A stretch of DNA of 64,000 nucleotides, taken from assembly GCA_025618425.1 (NCBI GenBank), contig CM046836.1, forward strand, positions 20,427,494 to 20,491,493, read 5' to 3'. Shown piece after piece: positions 1 through 10,136 of the stretch; the first letter of the stretch is position 1; every line of letters starts with the position of its first letter. The position numbers and the translations under genes were made by a program. Below the pieces are notes generated by a model. The model saw nothing but the letters and a program-made list of their open reading frames with translations. It made no database searches and had not been told where the DNA came from. Source of the stretch: Heliocidaris tuberculata. Lineage: Eukaryota; Echinodermata; Echinoidea; Camarodonta; Echinometridae.

Positions 1-37
1 GACAATAACAAGGCTTTATTTCGTAAAAGATATGGCG

Positions 38-122
38 TTTTAAGGGTTAGGATTGCAATAGGGTTTTAGTTAGATTTAAATTTTTAAATTTAGGGTTAGG
101 TTTAGGGCTAGGTTTAGGGTTA
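38..122. repeat. Degenerate telomere-like TTAGGG tract
   Basis: TTTAAGGGTTAGG occurs near 40, followed by spaced TTAGGGTTAGG, TTTAGGGCTAGG and TTTAGGG units from 88 to 122. The TTAGGG motif is the common metazoan telomere unit, but these copies are interrupted and diverged. An old interstitial telomere-like tract or chance T/G-rich repeat is likelier than a real chromosome end, because a gene continues leftwards past this edge. Confidence 0.45.
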
Positions 123-815
123 TTGCTGTGGGGAGATATAGCGTTTTCTCTGGACAGGGTTGAAGTTTAGAATTCGGTTAGTCTATACGACATTACCGAG
201 GAGCAAATTATTGTCGCCGGAGCAAGGGTCGTACAACCCTCTACACCGGTCCCCGCCCGCACCCCTCCTATTTCTCACTTTTATTTTTTCTCTCTCAATT
301 ATGCATCTTTTTGTCATCCACAAAGTAAATTAAAATGCTTGACTCACCGGCTGCATATTGAAGATTGGAGAGAAGTATCCAAATGGTAACCAAATGAGGG
401 TATGAACAAGTGGAAAGAATGAAACTGAAGTTACAATGTTGTTATGTTATAATTATAGTCCAGTTCATATACACTGTTATAGAAATGCGAATTCGATCCA
501 TGACTTTTATAAAATTACATTATTTCCTTAATCGTCTTTGATTTCTTTTGATGTATATTAAGGTCAAACAGATAATAGCAGGACAATAGCACTACATGTA
601 GTTAACCACAGGGAGCTACTTCCATACACCTGATATAAAAAAAACGTGATCGGACCCAGAGGCGTCGGTAGAATATTAGAGGGGACAACGGGGGGGGGGG
701 TATATTTTGTCGATAATTTTGCTCCCAAATTCCCTGAGTTGAAGAAAAAGATTTTTTTTTTCTTTTCTTTTCTTTTTTTTTTGAATGAAGAAGAATAAGG
801 AAATACGGTTGATTT
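123..815. other. Intron of the RING gene; no further exon seen
   Basis: This lies downstream of the GTAAGT donor on the minus strand, so it is intronic if the gene model is right. It holds a T-rich run (745-781), a poly-G run near 690, and a hAT-like terminus (CAGAGGCGTCGG at 658) with no matching right end. A minus-strand acceptor-like TTCTTCAACTCAG stands near 733, but the translation after it does not continue the CHORD-like motif, so I do not call an exon. The rest shows nothing recognisable. Confidence 0.4.
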
Positions 816-821
816 ACTTAC
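816..821 (-). promoter_or_regulatory. 5' splice donor GTAAGT
   Basis: On the minus strand the coding frame runs ..AGG GGA then GTAAGT, a consensus metazoan donor, leaving the exon in phase 0. Reading through the site gives lysine- and proline-rich low-complexity residues encoded by T-rich and poly-G/C DNA, which is not plausible protein. Confidence 0.8.
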
Positions 822-1916
822 TCCCCTGTGCCACCTGCATGCCCTATCATTGTTCTTGGCGGGGTTGAACGATTTTCCACATCTCATGCACAGCTCCGTC
901 CTCTCTAAGCGGTTGTCATAGTGATGGACAAGGCTTATGGATGATTTGGACTGCTGATGATCTCTGATGCTCTCCGAAACAACGTCCCTTGGTTCGTTCG
1001 TGTCATGTTCGTGCTCTGACGATGCTAGCCGAGAAGAGGATGATGACGAGGATATCGACAATGTGGATGTTGTGTCCTTGAGAGGAACCGCATCAAATGA
1101 TGTGGTATCAGTCATGAACACGTTAACTTTGGGGCTACGGGGTCTCAGACTTTTAGTTGATGATGTTGATGACAGAGATATCGTGCTGACCGAACTACGG
1201 GATGATTTCGGTCTCGACTTGGACGACGGAGCCTCGGAGAGAATTGCTATTCGCGGTGGTGCCGACTTCAGTCTACCCCTCGCCTCGAGTTTGCTTGAAC
1301 GGAGTCTCGTCAACTGTCCTTCAAGGGTGATGGCTTCTTTTCTCACTTGCTCTTGATGTTCGCGTACCTGCTTCATGGCAGTCGCCGCACTCCGGGCACG
1401 TTGCGTCATCAGCTTCCCCTCGACGCAGCGTCGTCGCTTCTGATGAAGCGAAAGGCGTGAATACACCATCTCCGCGTTGCATCCCTCGCATGTCACCAAT
1501 CTAAAATCACACTCGGCGACGTGCGCGTCCATTTTCTTGCGCGTCAGCTCTTTGTGGCACCCTCTGACCTTGTTCGGACATTCGATCGTCCCGAACTTGC
1601 ATTCGTTGAGGACGTGGCCCGGCAGCGCGCTGAGTTCACATCGGTGCCCACATTCCCGGTGGCACTTGACGATGAGTCTGAGGAGACGACTGATGATGTT
1701 CCCTGGCGCCAAAGACGGTTCCTCGAGGAGTGGACTTCTGCAGAGTGCGCACGACTTCAAGAGTTGAGGAACGGGTCTGAAAGCTTTGAGGCATGAAGAA
1801 CAGACCGTATGCTGACAAGGGTGCATGATCAACGGATCCACCAGGACTCCTCGACACAAGGGGCAGATCAGATCCTTGGACACAGGACCAACCACGAACT
1901 TGATGTTGAAACCCAT
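822..1916 (-). CDS. NRDP1/TRAF-type RING E3 ubiquitin ligase, first coding exon (3' partial)
   Basis: This exon encodes 365 residues of a likely E3 ubiquitin ligase. A C3HC4 RING finger uses C18, C21, C34, H36, C39, C42, C56 and C59; the RING would recruit a ubiquitin-loaded E2. A TRAF/SIAH-type Cys/His zinc region follows (about 83-165), then a basic helical stretch (170-215) likely to form a coiled coil, and a long Ser-rich disordered linker (220-335). The exon ends in CMRCGKSF..ACRWHRG (343-365), a pattern like the first half of a CHORD zinc domain, cut by the intron at the GTAAGT donor. The ATG at 1916 is chosen because MGF.. followed by DLICPLC aligns with the start of RNF41/NRDP1 (MGYDV..DLICPIC); the open frame upstream reaches only a TTG. 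Later exons lie beyond the left edge. Orthology to a named gene is not established; the RING/TRAF assignment is firm and the CHORD-like call is inferred. Confidence 0.88.
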
Positions 1917-2550
1917 AATCGATGTCTTCGCCAATTTCTCAGGGCGAAATAGCAACTGGTCTCAAACGTATTCCGTCTTAACCGTCGGTTTTCGTTCTAT
2001 TTATGTGAACACAAACAGATAAATCATGTTTATTCTTTTGTGTTGTCTGCATTTAGAGTTTGCGTACAACCCCGTCCATGCTCACGCTAACTATGTCAGA
2101 TGAATTACTCAGACTGATTATTATCTCCTCGAAATCGGCTTCTTGACGGGAAAACTGTTGTTTGTTTGTTCAGTCGCCATCATCATATTTACTTTTTGCC
2201 GTAAGGTACACTCCTGCAATGATAAAAAGGAAAACAAACGAAGACGTTGATTAAACATCGACTCTGAGAAGAATAAACATTTAAGGTACTCCAGTCAATT
2301 ACTCATGCAGAACTTGTATGGAAAGGCAATTGTTGATATCAAATTGATAAGAGTTCATTTTTAAAACTTAATAATTATATAGATTAAGAATTTAAAAAAT
2401 AACAAAGTGGAACTTACACCTCAAAGCTTTTTTTTTTTTACTTAATTGGTTCTCGTTTGCATCTTCATTTGATTTTATAAAAAGGGAGCTTTCCTATCAT
2501 GCCTATCATAATCATGTGTGCACGAGTACAGCTTCGCGATCGCCAAGAGG
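1917..2550. other. Upstream flank of the RING gene
   Basis: This presumably contains the 5' UTR and promoter of the minus-strand gene. I see no convincing TATA box, no long open frame and no clear repeat. An AT-rich segment (2300-2440) includes a T10 run. Confidence 0.3.
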
Positions 2551-3283
2551 CAGTGGCGGGCATTTGCCCCCCCCCCCCCAGTTGCCCCCCAATAATTTTC
2601 GGAGTGAAAAAAAAATAAAAGGGTGGAAAATGAGAAAGAAAAGAAAAGGAAAGAAAAAAGTGAAAAAGGAATGGAGAAAAGAAGGAAAAAGAAAGAAAAC
2701 GGAAACTTGGAAAGCAGTGGCGGCATCAAGGTGGGGGGGGGGGGCATGGGGAAAATGCCCCCCCCCCCCCACTCACCTCCTGAATAGAGTGGCCTGAAAT
2801 GGATAGCTCGCTTGGCGGAACGACACAAACAGGAAGACAGAATTATGTTTGTGAGTACGACATAGAGTTATTTGATGTAGATCTAGTCAACAGCGTCTAC
2901 AAGGATCATACAAGTGGTACACAAAACTTTATCCTCCTGTAACACTGCTGCCCAAAGGAAAAACACTTGTAAGCCCCCTATTTTGTTGATTTTCGCTTTT
3001 CTGCAGAAAAATGATAACAATCCTTTTCCATGTGATAGGTCTACATTCTGTTTTATGGAAAAAGTTTCGGAAACCTATTTTCCCATAAGTTCTGCAAAAA
3101 GCAGTATCTATACAGACTACAGATATGAGACTACAGTTAACTTTCAGTTTCCCCAGGAAAACGCAGTGTCCCCCCCCCCCCCCCCCACCAAAAGCAGTAT
3201 CAATAATCAACAAGGCTATAGTCTTGTAACAAGACACACAACTATTTTGAGTCGATAAAAATAAACTACATTCTGTCTGTTAA

Positions 3284-3547
3284 AAATATTCCTGTCTTTG
3301 GAAAAATGTTTTGTTTATTATGTACAAGATGTATGGAATCATCCCAGTAAGTACAGCTGCTTGTGAACGCACCTTCAGCAAACTCAAGTTGATCAAGAAT
3401 CATCTGAGAGCCAGCATGTCAAACCAGAGGTTGAAAAGCCTCACAGTCATCAGTGTTCACCGGGAGAGAGCACTTGCAATTGACTTGGAGGAAGTAGTTG
3501 ATAGATTTATCTTGAAATATCCAAACACCAGAATTACACTGAAGTAG
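3284..3547 (+). pseudogene. hAT transposase C-terminal dimerisation domain remnant
   Basis: The open frame holds the signature IPVSTAACERTFSKLKLIKN, then a conserved HLRASMSNQRLKSL stretch and a helical tail reaching a TAG at 3545. This is the hAT-family dimerisation domain (Dimer_Tnp_hAT; the ZMYM/ZBED-like group), normally the last 80 or so residues of a 600-residue transposase. A TAA at 3281 closes the frame on the left, and no RNase-H-like catalytic part is visible upstream within the element. It is therefore a truncated relic, or a last exon whose partners are lost. The frame itself has no internal stop. Confidence 0.85.
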
Positions 3548-4014
3548 AAGTTATAGACTAGACCAGCTAATAAACAATAATGGAGTTGACAAATCCCCTG
3601 CACACCAAAAACAACTTTTGACTTTACTTTTAGACTTGGAGATCTACTTCTACTGTTTTAAATGTACCAGCATCAAGCTTTGAGCAGTAAGCATTACCCG
3701 ATTTCACCAAAATTGCCCTCTATATGAAGTGTAACAGAAACATCTCTTTCTGTAAGTTTTAGATTGCTAACAGATTGCCAATAGTGTCTCTGAAACTTTT
3801 TTTCCAAGTGTTGATTATGCTTTCAACTTAGAGTAAATAGCCTAATATATTACAATCATTTGGAATCTTTGCATTGATGCATTATGAACCAAGATGTATA
3901 TATTCTGATATATTCATCCAGAGATATGCTAAAACCTGAGACCTTCGGGAGGGGGGGGGGGGTGCTCCGCCCCTGGAACTCACCCGGGGCCTCAAGGTCA
4001 TTCCCTGGACCCTA

Positions 4015-4912
4015 CACTCTTAAAATGTTGGGTAAATTTAGTTGGGTAACTGCTGGTTGGTTAAAAATATTCCCAATTCTGGGCTATTATTAACCAACTG
4101 GACACTCGAGTGGTGTAACCAATATTGGTCAATACTTTTTACCTAAATATTGGGCATATATTTACCAACAGTATTTGGTAATTATCGGTTGGGTACTTGT
4201 TGCCCTGTAGTTGTGTAATTTTGTCACATTTCCTTTGCCATGCAGTTGGGTAAATTTTGTTGGGTAACTGATGGTTGGTTAGAAATTCGCTTTTGCCCAA
4301 CTTGTGGTAAATATTTTTACCCATTATTGGGGAAAACACTTATATGAATATTCATGAATTTTTAGTAGCGTATGGTTTGGGGTGGCCCGATTTACTAACT
4401 GTCACCGAATGCATAAAAAAATATAAGGGGTATATAAGAGCTTGCACTAGTTTGCACTAACTGGATAGGTTAGGACTAGGATAGGATAGGTTAAGATATA
4501 GGATAGGATAGCTTAAAATAGGATAGGTTAGGTTAGGATTGATTAGGTTAAGACCCAGAAGGACGTAACAAGCAGATTTCATTTTTTTTACCTAGGTTGG
4601 AGGAAAAAGGAAACAATAAATTGGGCAGCTGAATTTGCCCAACCACATGATATTTGTTACCAAACAACTGAACAAATAGAGGGTTGGGCAATCCTATTGG
4701 GTAAGATTGGTTGGGCAATAATTACCCAACTGAGAATATAACCAACAGTTGGGCAATTGTAGAGTTGGGTAAAATCAACTATTGCCCAACAACATAGTAA
4801 ATGGATTGCCCAACATCAGTTGGGCAAATTTTAACCAAAAGTTGTGTGGACAGTATGTTGCCCATTGTTGGTTAAAAATTGGGCATTTTTTTGCCCAACT
4901 TTTTTAAGAGTG
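4015..4912. mobile_element. Nested TIR element (MITE-like) flanked by TA
   Basis: Ends are inverted copies: CACTCTTAAAATGTTGGG on the left, and the complement of CACTCTTAAAAAAGTTGGG on the right. TA on each side is the likely target duplication (4013-4014, 4913-4914). Both halves carry many GTTGGGTAA / TTGCCCAAC subterminal repeats in opposing orientations. No coding capacity is seen. It sits inside the hAT element and so inserted later. Confidence 0.72.
4464..4553. repeat. Short tandem repeat, GGATAGGTTA-like
   Basis: About nine imperfect copies of a 5- to 10-base AGGATAGGTTA-like unit lie in the centre of the nested TIR element. Confidence 0.6.
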
Positions 4913-5180
4913 TACCCACTCGCGCTTGATTTTGCGATGTACACGCAATTTTTTTTGTCCGCCCTTGCCCCCCCCCCCCATTTTCTTTTGCCCCCATTTG
5001 CCCCCCCCCCCCCACTTTAAAAATCCTGGTGCCGACACTGCCAAGAGGTTTGAAAAGTTTCCCAAAATTCTTTCAATTTTCTTAATTTTGTGAGCGAGCA
5101 AAGCTAGCAGGCAAAAAATGACAGTTTAGTAAAGTGACAATCGAACTTCGTCATCAAAACACTTTGTATAACAATAAACA

Positions 5181-5359
5181 CGATAAAAACTACTTTCGAA
5201 AAATAAACTCAAGGGCAATTTCAAAGGCCTATTGTACTACCCATAGAAATCAGGTTCGGATTACGTAATACACCATTACAATGTTCGCACATTTCTAAAG
5301 GTGATAGACAGGGCTACTGAAATTGTCTTGAGTTTATTTTTCGAAAATAGTTTTTATCG
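5181..5359. repeat. Inverted-repeat (foldback) element
   Basis: An arm of about 39 bases at 5181-5220 recurs inverted at 5321-5359 (shared core CTTGAGTTTATTTTTCGAAA), with a 100-base spacer. Weaker similarity continues outward. It is probably a small MITE. Confidence 0.6.
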
Positions 5360-5945
5360 TCTTAATAATAGATCCATTTGCTTACAGAATATCGTTACTT
5401 TTGTCCGAATAACGTTATCTGAACAACAAAATTACTATGTTTCTATTCCCCGGACAACTTATAGTTATATAGCCGTCAGATAGGATCATCATTATGAAAA
5501 CCTCCCCTCGCTATGCGATAAATATCCTACATTCATAGCCCAACTGGGGTCAGGGGAGTCGATCCAAGGAAAAATGATGCAAAACTCGGGAAATAAAACC
5601 TTCCAAACAATGAATACAAAAGGTAATACACGATCAGACTTCAATTTCACCGAGCGCTCTGCGCTCAAATGCTCTAATTTTCCTTTCTTCATGTAATCGT
5701 GGAGAAACTGGTAATTACGAGGCGTTAAAAAAATCATGAAGGGTATTATACCTTCATTGTCTCCCCCCCCCCCCCCTCCCCTAAACCCCTGACTGGGGTG
5801 GGTGGTTTTGTCAGGTTATTGGTCCAGCCAATTGAGGGAAAGGGGAATGAGGGTGCCGCTTTCTAAGTGGTTTAATGAAATGCTAAAGATCAGACCATCA
5901 AAAAAAAAAGGGGGGATGATCATATTCCTTACACGTTCACTTCCC

Positions 5946-6159
5946 CAGAGGCGGATTCAGGATTTTGTGACGGAGGAGGTAAAATATTCGAATATTTTCT
6001 GACTAGCCAAAAAAAGAAAACGACGATGTGATGTGTCTTTTTACTCCAAAAATTATACAAAAAGAAAAAAAAAAGGTCATCATGGGCCTTTTGGGATGTC
6101 TTTTTTTCCCAGGGAAAGGGGTCCAGCCCCCATGAGGGTGTCCCCTGGATCAACCCCTG
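5946..6159. mobile_element. hAT-type MITE
   Basis: The left end CAGAGGCGGATTCAGG and the complement of the right end, CAGGGGTTGATCCAGG, are inverted copies. Flanks CACTTCCC and CCCTTTCC agree at 6 of 8 positions, consistent with a worn 8-bp duplication. The interior carries the GACTAGCCAAAAA / GGTCATCA module seen in other repeats of the window. Confidence 0.5.
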
Positions 6160-6459
6160 CCCTTTCCCCTCTTCCTTTCTCGTTTTCTCCTGCTTTCCCT
6201 TGCCCTTTTATCCCTTTTGGCCATTTGAAGGGGGAGCCGCACAAGCCCCCGTTTCCGTAGCTAATGTAACTATATTTGATATTCAGTATTCTAAGACGAG
6301 AGGGTGCATATAAAATGTCATAAAATGCTAAATTGAGATACAAAATTATAATCCGAAATTACGGGAGGTGGACTGCCCACCCTTGATCGACGCTCTTCCT
6401 CACGGTCTATATTCCATCTCTGAAGATATATACCAAAGGACAATTAACTATATCACACA

Positions 6460-6512
6460 TAAATAATAATAATAATAATAATGTCCATTTATATAGCGCA
6501 GCTATATACAAA
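6460..6512. repeat. Dispersed repeat, left part (AAT tract and TTTATATAGCGC)
   Basis: AAT repeats run into TCCATTTATATAGCGC. The same motif begins a repeat at 42095. Its continuation lies at 7532-7683, separated by the TIR element between. Confidence 0.55.
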
Positions 6513-6514
6513 TA

Positions 6515-6522
6515 CCGGGCGT

Positions 6523-6564
<42 letters not shown>

Positions 6565-7529
6565 AAACCCAATTTTGAAAAATTTCCGTGAATAAATAAT
6601 GACAATAAAATTCAAACCATATGAAAGAGTAATTCATATTCTCTCCAATGGTAAATTTTTAAGGTTTCCAGAGTCTTTGATCACTGAACACCATTATCTT
6701 CAAAATGTTGTGCAAAATTCTAGTTGGTTCACTTTCTTGTAAAACACAATAGGTATGATGTTAAGGAGATGCCTATATAATATTGTGAAATGGCCTTTGC
6801 TCCAATTCACTCATTGTGGGTGATTTCCTTTTTCAAATTTGTGTTAATGAGATGTTATTCACCCATGATTCAGGATTTTTGCTTTGTAAAACCTTTTTCA
6901 CAAAGGAATCATTTTTCAAAGTAGACAGTTTCTGTCAAAGAACCAGTGCGAGCCAGAAGGATTGCAATATCACTAAGAATTACAAACCAAAGACAAAGAG
7001 CATAGAGAAGGAAAATCTAAAACTTATACATGTGTTTGAAGATTTGACTTTGCTGTTTTTCAAAAATGTCAGCGTTTTGTTGAAAATCGGCGGAAGATGC
7101 CTGCAGCACTCAACATGTTCTCTGAGCTCTCTGAAGATCTCGCTTCTTCTTTGTCAAAGTTATGACTAAAAATTCGTTCCATGCTTTGTAAAGTTCACGA
7201 GACTTTTTGTTAACGCGTAAAAGTAATGATTTTGAGATTTGTTTATTAATGCATGGCCATGAAGAGCAACTAAGTTGGTTAACAAAGCCATTCAACCCAA
7301 ATCATGCCTATTGTGTTTTACAAGAAAGTGAACCAACTAGAATTTTGCACAAAATTTTGATGACAATGGTGTTCATTGATGCGTGAGCCTGGAAACCTAA
7401 ACAAATTTACCACTTGAAAGCAAATGAATTACTCTTTCATAATTATGATAGGAGTTAAATACCGTTAAACATAGTCAATTTACAGGAAATTTTCAAAGTT
7501 GGGTTTCCTTTTTTTTTTTAAACGCCCAG
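6515..7529. mobile_element. 1-kb DNA transposon with about 240-bp terminal inverted repeats
   Basis: The left arm (6515 to about 6757) and the inverted right arm (about 7296-7529) match along their length, including AATTCTAGTTGGTTCACTTT in both. Ends read CCGGGCGTTT / AAACGCCCAG with TA on each side. Poly-A (6527-6560) and poly-T runs lie just inside the ends. An interior frame of 117 codons (6816-7169) resembles no family I know and is probably not functional. The element splits an older dispersed repeat. Confidence 0.75.
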
Positions 7530-7531
7530 TA

Positions 7532-7683
7532 TACTCTACTGCGCTTTACAAAGTATCATATTGCCCCGAGCTTTAGATCAGCTGCCATGATAAGGCGCTA
7601 AAGTATTCAAGGAATTTCTTCCTACCGGGTATTTACTTCACCTGGGTGGAGAGTGTTAAATGTAAATTAATGTCTTGCTAAAG
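7532..7683. repeat. Dispersed repeat, right part
   Basis: The segment with TATTCAAGGAATTTCTTCC, CACCTGGGTGGAGAGTG and AATGTCTTGC is closely matched at 42180-42285. Together with 6460-6512 it forms one repeat interrupted by the TIR element. Confidence 0.6.
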
Positions 7684-7684
7684 C

Positions 7685-8018
7685 CAGGGGCGGATCCAGG
7701 ATTTTGTATAAGGGGGCCACACAAATGCAGGATTGTCAACTTCAGTTGGGAAACTGCTTGGAGGGAGATCCGTTTTTTTGTTTTGTTTTGTTTTGTTTTG
7801 TTTTGTTTTTGTCTCGCCAGCCCTTCAAAAGTAGCTCAGTGGGGTGGGGAGGGGGGGGGGGGGGTGGCGACAAAAAAAATCACCAGCCCTCCAAAAGGTC
7901 CAGTTTCCCTCCATAATTCTCTGACAAGCAACAACAACAACAACAAAAACAAAAAAAGGTTTTCCGTTCTAAAAGCACGGGCTGGGATTTCCCCCCCCCC
8001 CTCCCTAAATCCGCCACT
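7685..8018. mobile_element. hAT-type MITE (CAGGGGCGGATCC family)
   Basis: Left end CAGGGGCGGATCCAGG, right end AAATCCGCCACT. Flanks GCTAAAGC and GCTAAAGG give an 8-bp duplication with one mismatch. The interior holds TTTTG repeats, a G14 run and an ACA repeat, and no gene. It inserted into the dispersed repeat to its left. Confidence 0.72.
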
Positions 8019-8570
8019 GCTAAAGGACATTATAGTGCCGCTGCGGACCATATTCATGGGCCGCGGAACCGGAAGGCTTGCGCTGCAGCCCCCCCCCCCC
8101 CCCCACACACACTTTTTTGAGTAGTCACGTTAAAAAAAGTCGGAAAAAGGCTCGAAAATTGTCATTAATGAGTGAAATCAGACACCCCCCCCCCCACCCC
8201 ACCCACTTTCAAAAACGCTCCGCGGCCCCTGATATTATGCACAGTCCGGTGGCGTTTCCACTGCCCCCGACACCGCAACTAGAAAGACCAAAATACGTTA
8301 CTGATCTACAATGTAGAAGACATCCAGTTTTTCACCAAGAATTATCTTGCGATCGACTGCATCTCAAGAGATACTAAAGAGGGAGGAAAATGTTCTTAAT
8401 ACCAGCAGTGGATCCAGGCTTATTGGACCAGAGGCTCAAGTATGACTGTGTCAAAAATCTCTGTCAGGAAATGAAGGAGGTTCTCAAATTCATGTAATAA
8501 AGACATAAATCTGTCATCGGGACGCACTTCATCAAATATATTTTATAGCCAGATTTTGAGCGGTGGTATA

Positions 8571-8600
8571 CCCCCCCCCCCCTTCCCGGGGGGGGGGGGT
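8571..8600. repeat. C-run / G-run hairpin
   Basis: C12 (8571-8582) and G12 (8588-8599) face each other across five bases, giving a perfect hairpin or a quadruplex/i-motif site. Confidence 0.7.
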
Positions 8601-8615
8601 CACTCACCACATTAC

Positions 8616-8700
8616 GAATTCAAATTCAAATTCAAATTTATTGACATAAAATCCTGACATAATAGGATTATCATCAAAACAAAACAAAACAAAACAAATC
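8616..8700. repeat. ATTCAA and AAAAC microsatellites
   Basis: Three and a half ATTCAA units lead into TTTATTGACA, and an AAAAC array follows at 8676-8697. Such tails often end non-LTR retroposons; no body is recognised. Confidence 0.5.
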
Positions 8701-8952
8701 ATGATATCAGCATATTGGATAGAAAACCAACCTTGACAACACATAAGAAAATTATATCAGAACCGATTGGCATGTAGGATAGGATTATACTCTACAGAAT
8801 GTAATGTTGCTATTCTTAGAAACAAAGCAAAACACAAAAAATAACGGAATGATGAATAGAAGTAACGCAACCGCGTCCACAAAAGCGTCGTCGACGTTTT
8901 CCTTAAAGAGGGGTGTTTTTCAGCTTCAATCGCCGTTTAGAGTAGTAAATAA

Positions 8953-9962
8953 AGCCCCTTTCACAATTGGTCTGCGACCAGTTTGCGACCGCCTGCAACA
9001 GATTTTTCGGGGTGTTGCACGACCGATCGCTTGGTGTCTTGCGACCACTCGCAGTCGTTGCAGGCGGTCGCACGAACCTGAGGCGATCGTGACTGGTCGC
9101 ATCTGAACTTTGAACATGCTCAAAATCCAGACACGACCAGATGCGATCGATTCACTCGCATTAGGTCGTATGACCAGTCGTGCGATTCTCGTATGAGTGT
9201 TGCACAACGTTGCACGATTAGATGCGAGAGTTAGCACGACTCAGTAGTCGCAGTGGGTGGGCTGGAGGTCGTGCAACACTCGCACGTGCGCTAGCGACCT
9301 ATAGCGACCAGTCTTGCGAATGGGTGCGATTGTGCTAAGACCATGAGACTGTTGCACGACCGATCGCAGCACATCTTACAACGTTGTACTACCGTTGCAC
9401 GACTGTATGAGACTGTATGCGACTATTCCTCGGGGGTATATATAGGGGGACTATGGAGATGATCCTCTGCAACAGGGCCCTCCTCTAACAACTTTCTCTT
9501 CTTTGTAACTTTCTTCTTTGGCATCTTGACTATTAAGAAGGCCAACTTGAAACTGACTACCGGTCAATTGTCGAGGGGGTTTTTATACCCCACGCCACTC
9601 GCACGAATACTCTCACGACCACTTGCACCGGTCTCATTCAATCGCACGAGCGATCGCATGGTCTCACATCCACTCGCACGACCATGCAATCGATCGTGCG
9701 ACTATTGTGATTGGCGTCAAGCCACTCGCAATCACTCGTGCAACACTCGCATGTGAACGCAAGACCACTCGCACGAGCATATGCGAGCAAATGCGACTTA
9801 CTCGTGCAACGGTCTCTTCTAGTCGCTTTTGTTTTACGACCGCTGTTGCATTTGTGAATGCCTTTCTGCGACCTGATGAGATCGATGGCGATTGAAGCCT
9901 ATTGCAGCCTGTCGTGCGACCAAATGGTCGCAAACGGTCGCAGACCAATTGTGAAAGGGGCT
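8953..9962. mobile_element. Harbinger-like foldback element with GTCGTGCGA-rich arms
   Basis: Ends AGCCCCTTTCACAATTGG and its complement are perfect, with TAA on both sides (8950-8952, 9963-9965), the 3-bp duplication typical of PIF/Harbinger elements. Each arm (about 8953-9430 and 9590-9962) is packed with short TCGCACGAC / GTTGCACGAC / TGCGACC words. The 150-base centre is different: TATATATA at 9437 on the plus strand, and GGGGTATAAAAACCCC on the minus strand at about 9576-9591. No transposase is encoded. Confidence 0.75.
9423..9524 (-). other. 33-codon ORF with NLS-like start behind a TATA box
   Basis: In the centre of the foldback element a minus-strand ATG (9524) opens a 33-codon frame beginning MPKKKVTKKRKLL, which resembles a classical basic nuclear localisation signal, and ending at TAG. 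A TATAAAAA box lies about 60 bases upstream. It may be the 5' end of a captured gene; it is too short to assign a function, and it may be chance. Confidence 0.3.
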
Positions 9963-10136
9963 TAAGAAATTCGGTCTTCGACATTTAGGGTATAAATTGT
10001 ATGATCACTGGTATTTCGTTGATATGTATATAACACCCATTGGTGATTTGGATTGTTTGCATACAAATTAGATTTGATATCAATAAAAGTTTATCTGTTT
10101 GTTATTTTGTTGTTTTCCTGCTTAATAGGGGTTATT

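Larger units (their letters stand above)
2551..5040. mobile_element. hAT-type DNA transposon with perfect 8-bp target duplication
   Basis: The element starts CAGTGGCGG and ends CCGACACTG, matching hAT terminal form (CAGTG...CACTG). It is flanked on both sides by CCAAGAGG (2543-2550 and 5041-5048), a perfect 8-bp duplication as hAT elements make. Inside is the C-terminal dimerisation region of a hAT transposase (3284-3547), so this is probably a decayed copy of an autonomous element. G/C homopolymers lie near both ends, a second CAGTGGCGGCATC terminus sits at 2715, and a separate TIR element (4015-4912) has inserted in its right half. The N-terminal zinc finger and catalytic region are absent. 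Confidence 0.8.

Noticed and set aside
38..122. True telomere
   Set aside because: Units are degenerate and a gene reads through towards the left edge.
564..821. Extension of the RING protein past residue 365
   Set aside because: It passes a consensus GTAAGT donor and becomes low-complexity sequence with poly-G/C and T-rich codons.
967..1796. Plus-strand open frames over the RING exon
   Set aside because: Antisense shadows of the real coding exon.
1917..1955. Start of the RING protein 13 codons upstream
   Set aside because: That codon is TTG, not ATG; the ATG at 1916 aligns with family members.
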